DNA of 6,098 bases from Spirochaetales bacterium (GTDB lineage Bacteria; Spirochaetota; Spirochaetia; SPDA01). Below are positions 5,227 to 6,098 of the stretch, one piece after another. Both the position numbers and the translations under genes were made by a program. Within the stretch, counting starts at the first letter, position 1; each line of letters begins with the position of its first letter. Location of the stretch: positions 1-6,098 of the forward strand of contig SPDA01000134.1 in the NCBI GenBank assembly GCA_004525155.1. The letters are read 5' to 3'. A model generated the notes under the pieces. That model was not told the DNA's origin. It saw only the letters and a program-made list of their open reading frames with translations, and searched no databases.

Positions 5227-6098
5227 AGCCCTTCCGGGGATTCCCGCAGCCGGTACCGCGCCAGGGGCAGCCCCCGTTTATGAAATTAAAAATCTGCTGT
5301 TCTCCTTCGGCCGTGACCCCGTACTGTCCATACAACAGCTCGATTTTGAAAAAGCGAAAATACACGTGCTCCTCGGTCCCAACGGTTCCGGAAAAACGAC
5401 ACTTCTAAAGATTCTCAACAGGCTCCTGACAGGCTGGTCCGGTTCAATCAGTTTTCAGGGAAGCCCGATTGCCGGCTCGGAAGATGTCCGGCTTAAGACC
5501 GTGTACCTGCACCAGTCACCCCTGCTTTTTACCGGGTCCGTGTACGATAATGTTTCTTTGGGACTCCGCATGCGGAAGCTCCCGGCCGCTGAAATTCGTG
5601 AAAAGGTCGCCGCCACTCTCGGAATCGTGGGACTTAAGGATTTCGGAAAACGCAAGGCTCTGGCGCTTTCCGGCGGAGAGGCCCAGCGCGTTGCCCTGGC
5701 AAGGGCGCTTGCACTTGACCCGGAGGTGCTGCTGCTCGATGAACCCACGGCAGGCGTGGATAAACACCATACAGGCAGAATCGAGAACCTGCTCCGTGTT
5801 ATAAAAGGCGAAACAGGTACCACCATCATTATCAGCACCCACAACCTTCCCTTCGCCTACCGGGTCTGCGACCGCCTCGTACACCTGGAGGAGGGCGGGA
5901 CCCGTCCGCTTTTTGAAAACATCCTCCCAGGTACCATGGAACAGGAAACTTCCTATTTCACGCTTTTCAATTCCGGCGGGATACTGCTCAAATGTCCCTT
6001 AAGTGAGGGAACCTTCACCAGGGCGGTGCTCGACTATGACCGCATCCTGCTGTCCCTTAAGCCGGTGGAAACCTCCGCCCAGAACTGCCTGCCCTGCA
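5216..6098 (+). CDS. tupC: Tungstate ABC transporter ATP-binding protein TupC, 3'-truncated by window edge
   Basis: Cytoplasmic ATPase of the tungstate importer; 294 residues are visible and the frame is still open at the window end. Motifs: Walker A GPNGSGKTT (54-62), Q-loop Q100 in YLHQSPLLF, signature LSGGEAQ (151-157), Walker B VLLLDEP (171-177) with E176, and switch histidine H209 in ISTHN. The ABC domain ends near residue 230. The tail contains DYDRILLSLKPVETSAQN, which resembles the start of a TOBE/Mop-like domain ('...ilS..pi.tSarN.l.G.v') as found at the C-terminus of ModC and relatives, where it can bind oxyanion and lock the transporter. The start ATG 5216 overlaps tupB by 11 nt and has no clear Shine-Dalgarno, suggesting translational coupling. 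No other usual start codon occurs in frame until residue 51. The first 20 residues are Ala/Pro/Gly-rich and not part of the ABC fold. Confidence 0.88.
   Translation, partial: MTGKALPGIPAAGTAPGAAPVYEIKNLLFSFGRDPVLSIQQLDFEKAKIHVLLGPNGSGKTTLLKILNRLLTGWSGSISFQGSPIAGSEDVRLKTVYLHQSPLLFTGSVYDNVSLGLRMRKLPAAEIREKVAATLGIVGLKDFGKRKALALSGGEAQRVALARALALDPEVLLLDEPTAGVDKHHTGRIENLLRVIKGETGTTIIISTHNLPFAYRVCDRLVHLEEGGTRPLFENILPGTMEQETSYFTLFNSGGILLKCPLSEGTFTRAVLDYDRILLSLKPVETSAQNCLPC

Noticed and set aside
1..6098. CRISPR arrays, tRNA/rRNA genes, insertion sequences, attachment sites
   Set aside because: I looked for spaced direct repeats, tRNA-like cloverleaf segments, transposase motifs and long terminal inverted repeats and saw none.

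Overview
The window holds parts of two unrelated ABC import systems, both on the + strand. The DNA looks like a moderately GC-rich bacterium. A diderm envelope is suggested because the tungstate-binding protein has a cleavable signal peptide without a lipobox cysteine, so it is probably a free periplasmic protein. The sugar-transporter layout (binding protein, permease, single-domain ATPase, second permease) reminds me of spirochaetes, but this is a weak taxonomic guess; no marker gene is present.

Positions 1-3293 carry a sugar-type (ribose/fructose-family, CUT2-like) importer. It consists of the C-terminal half of a periplasmic sugar-binding protein (1-447), a strong intrinsic terminator (467-505), a first permease (528-1499), a single-domain ATPase of the FrcA kind (1512-2273) and a second, paralogous permease with a GTG start (2286-3293). 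Gaps between the last three genes are 12 nt each, so they should be one translational unit. The terminator after the binding protein probably sets a high binding-protein to membrane-component ratio.

Positions 3294-3698 are non-coding. The first part holds a weak possible terminator and an isolated TATAAT box with nothing convincing attached. The second part holds a good sigma70-type promoter (TTGACA, 18-nt spacer, TATTGT; 3506-3535). Its predicted start falls at about 3542, a few bases before a structured leader of about 147 nt (3546-3692) that I identify as a molybdenum-cofactor (Moco/Tuco family) riboswitch. The leader has five stems, a GAAA tetraloop and a receptor-like internal loop, and its closing stem pairs directly with the Shine-Dalgarno sequence of the next gene.

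Positions 3699-6098 carry a tungstate importer, tupA-tupB-tupC: periplasmic oxyanion-binding protein, permease and ATPase. tupC runs off the right edge just inside what looks like a TOBE/Mop-like C-terminal domain. The proposed circuit is that TupABC brings in tungstate (or molybdate), the metal is built into a pterin cofactor, and the finished cofactor binds the leader RNA and hides the tupA ribosome-binding site, closing a feedback loop. This riboswitch-controlled tup operon is the most interesting item in the window. It is an instance of a known riboswitch class rather than a wholly new system, but the stem-3-containing architecture in front of a tungstate-type transporter merits testing.
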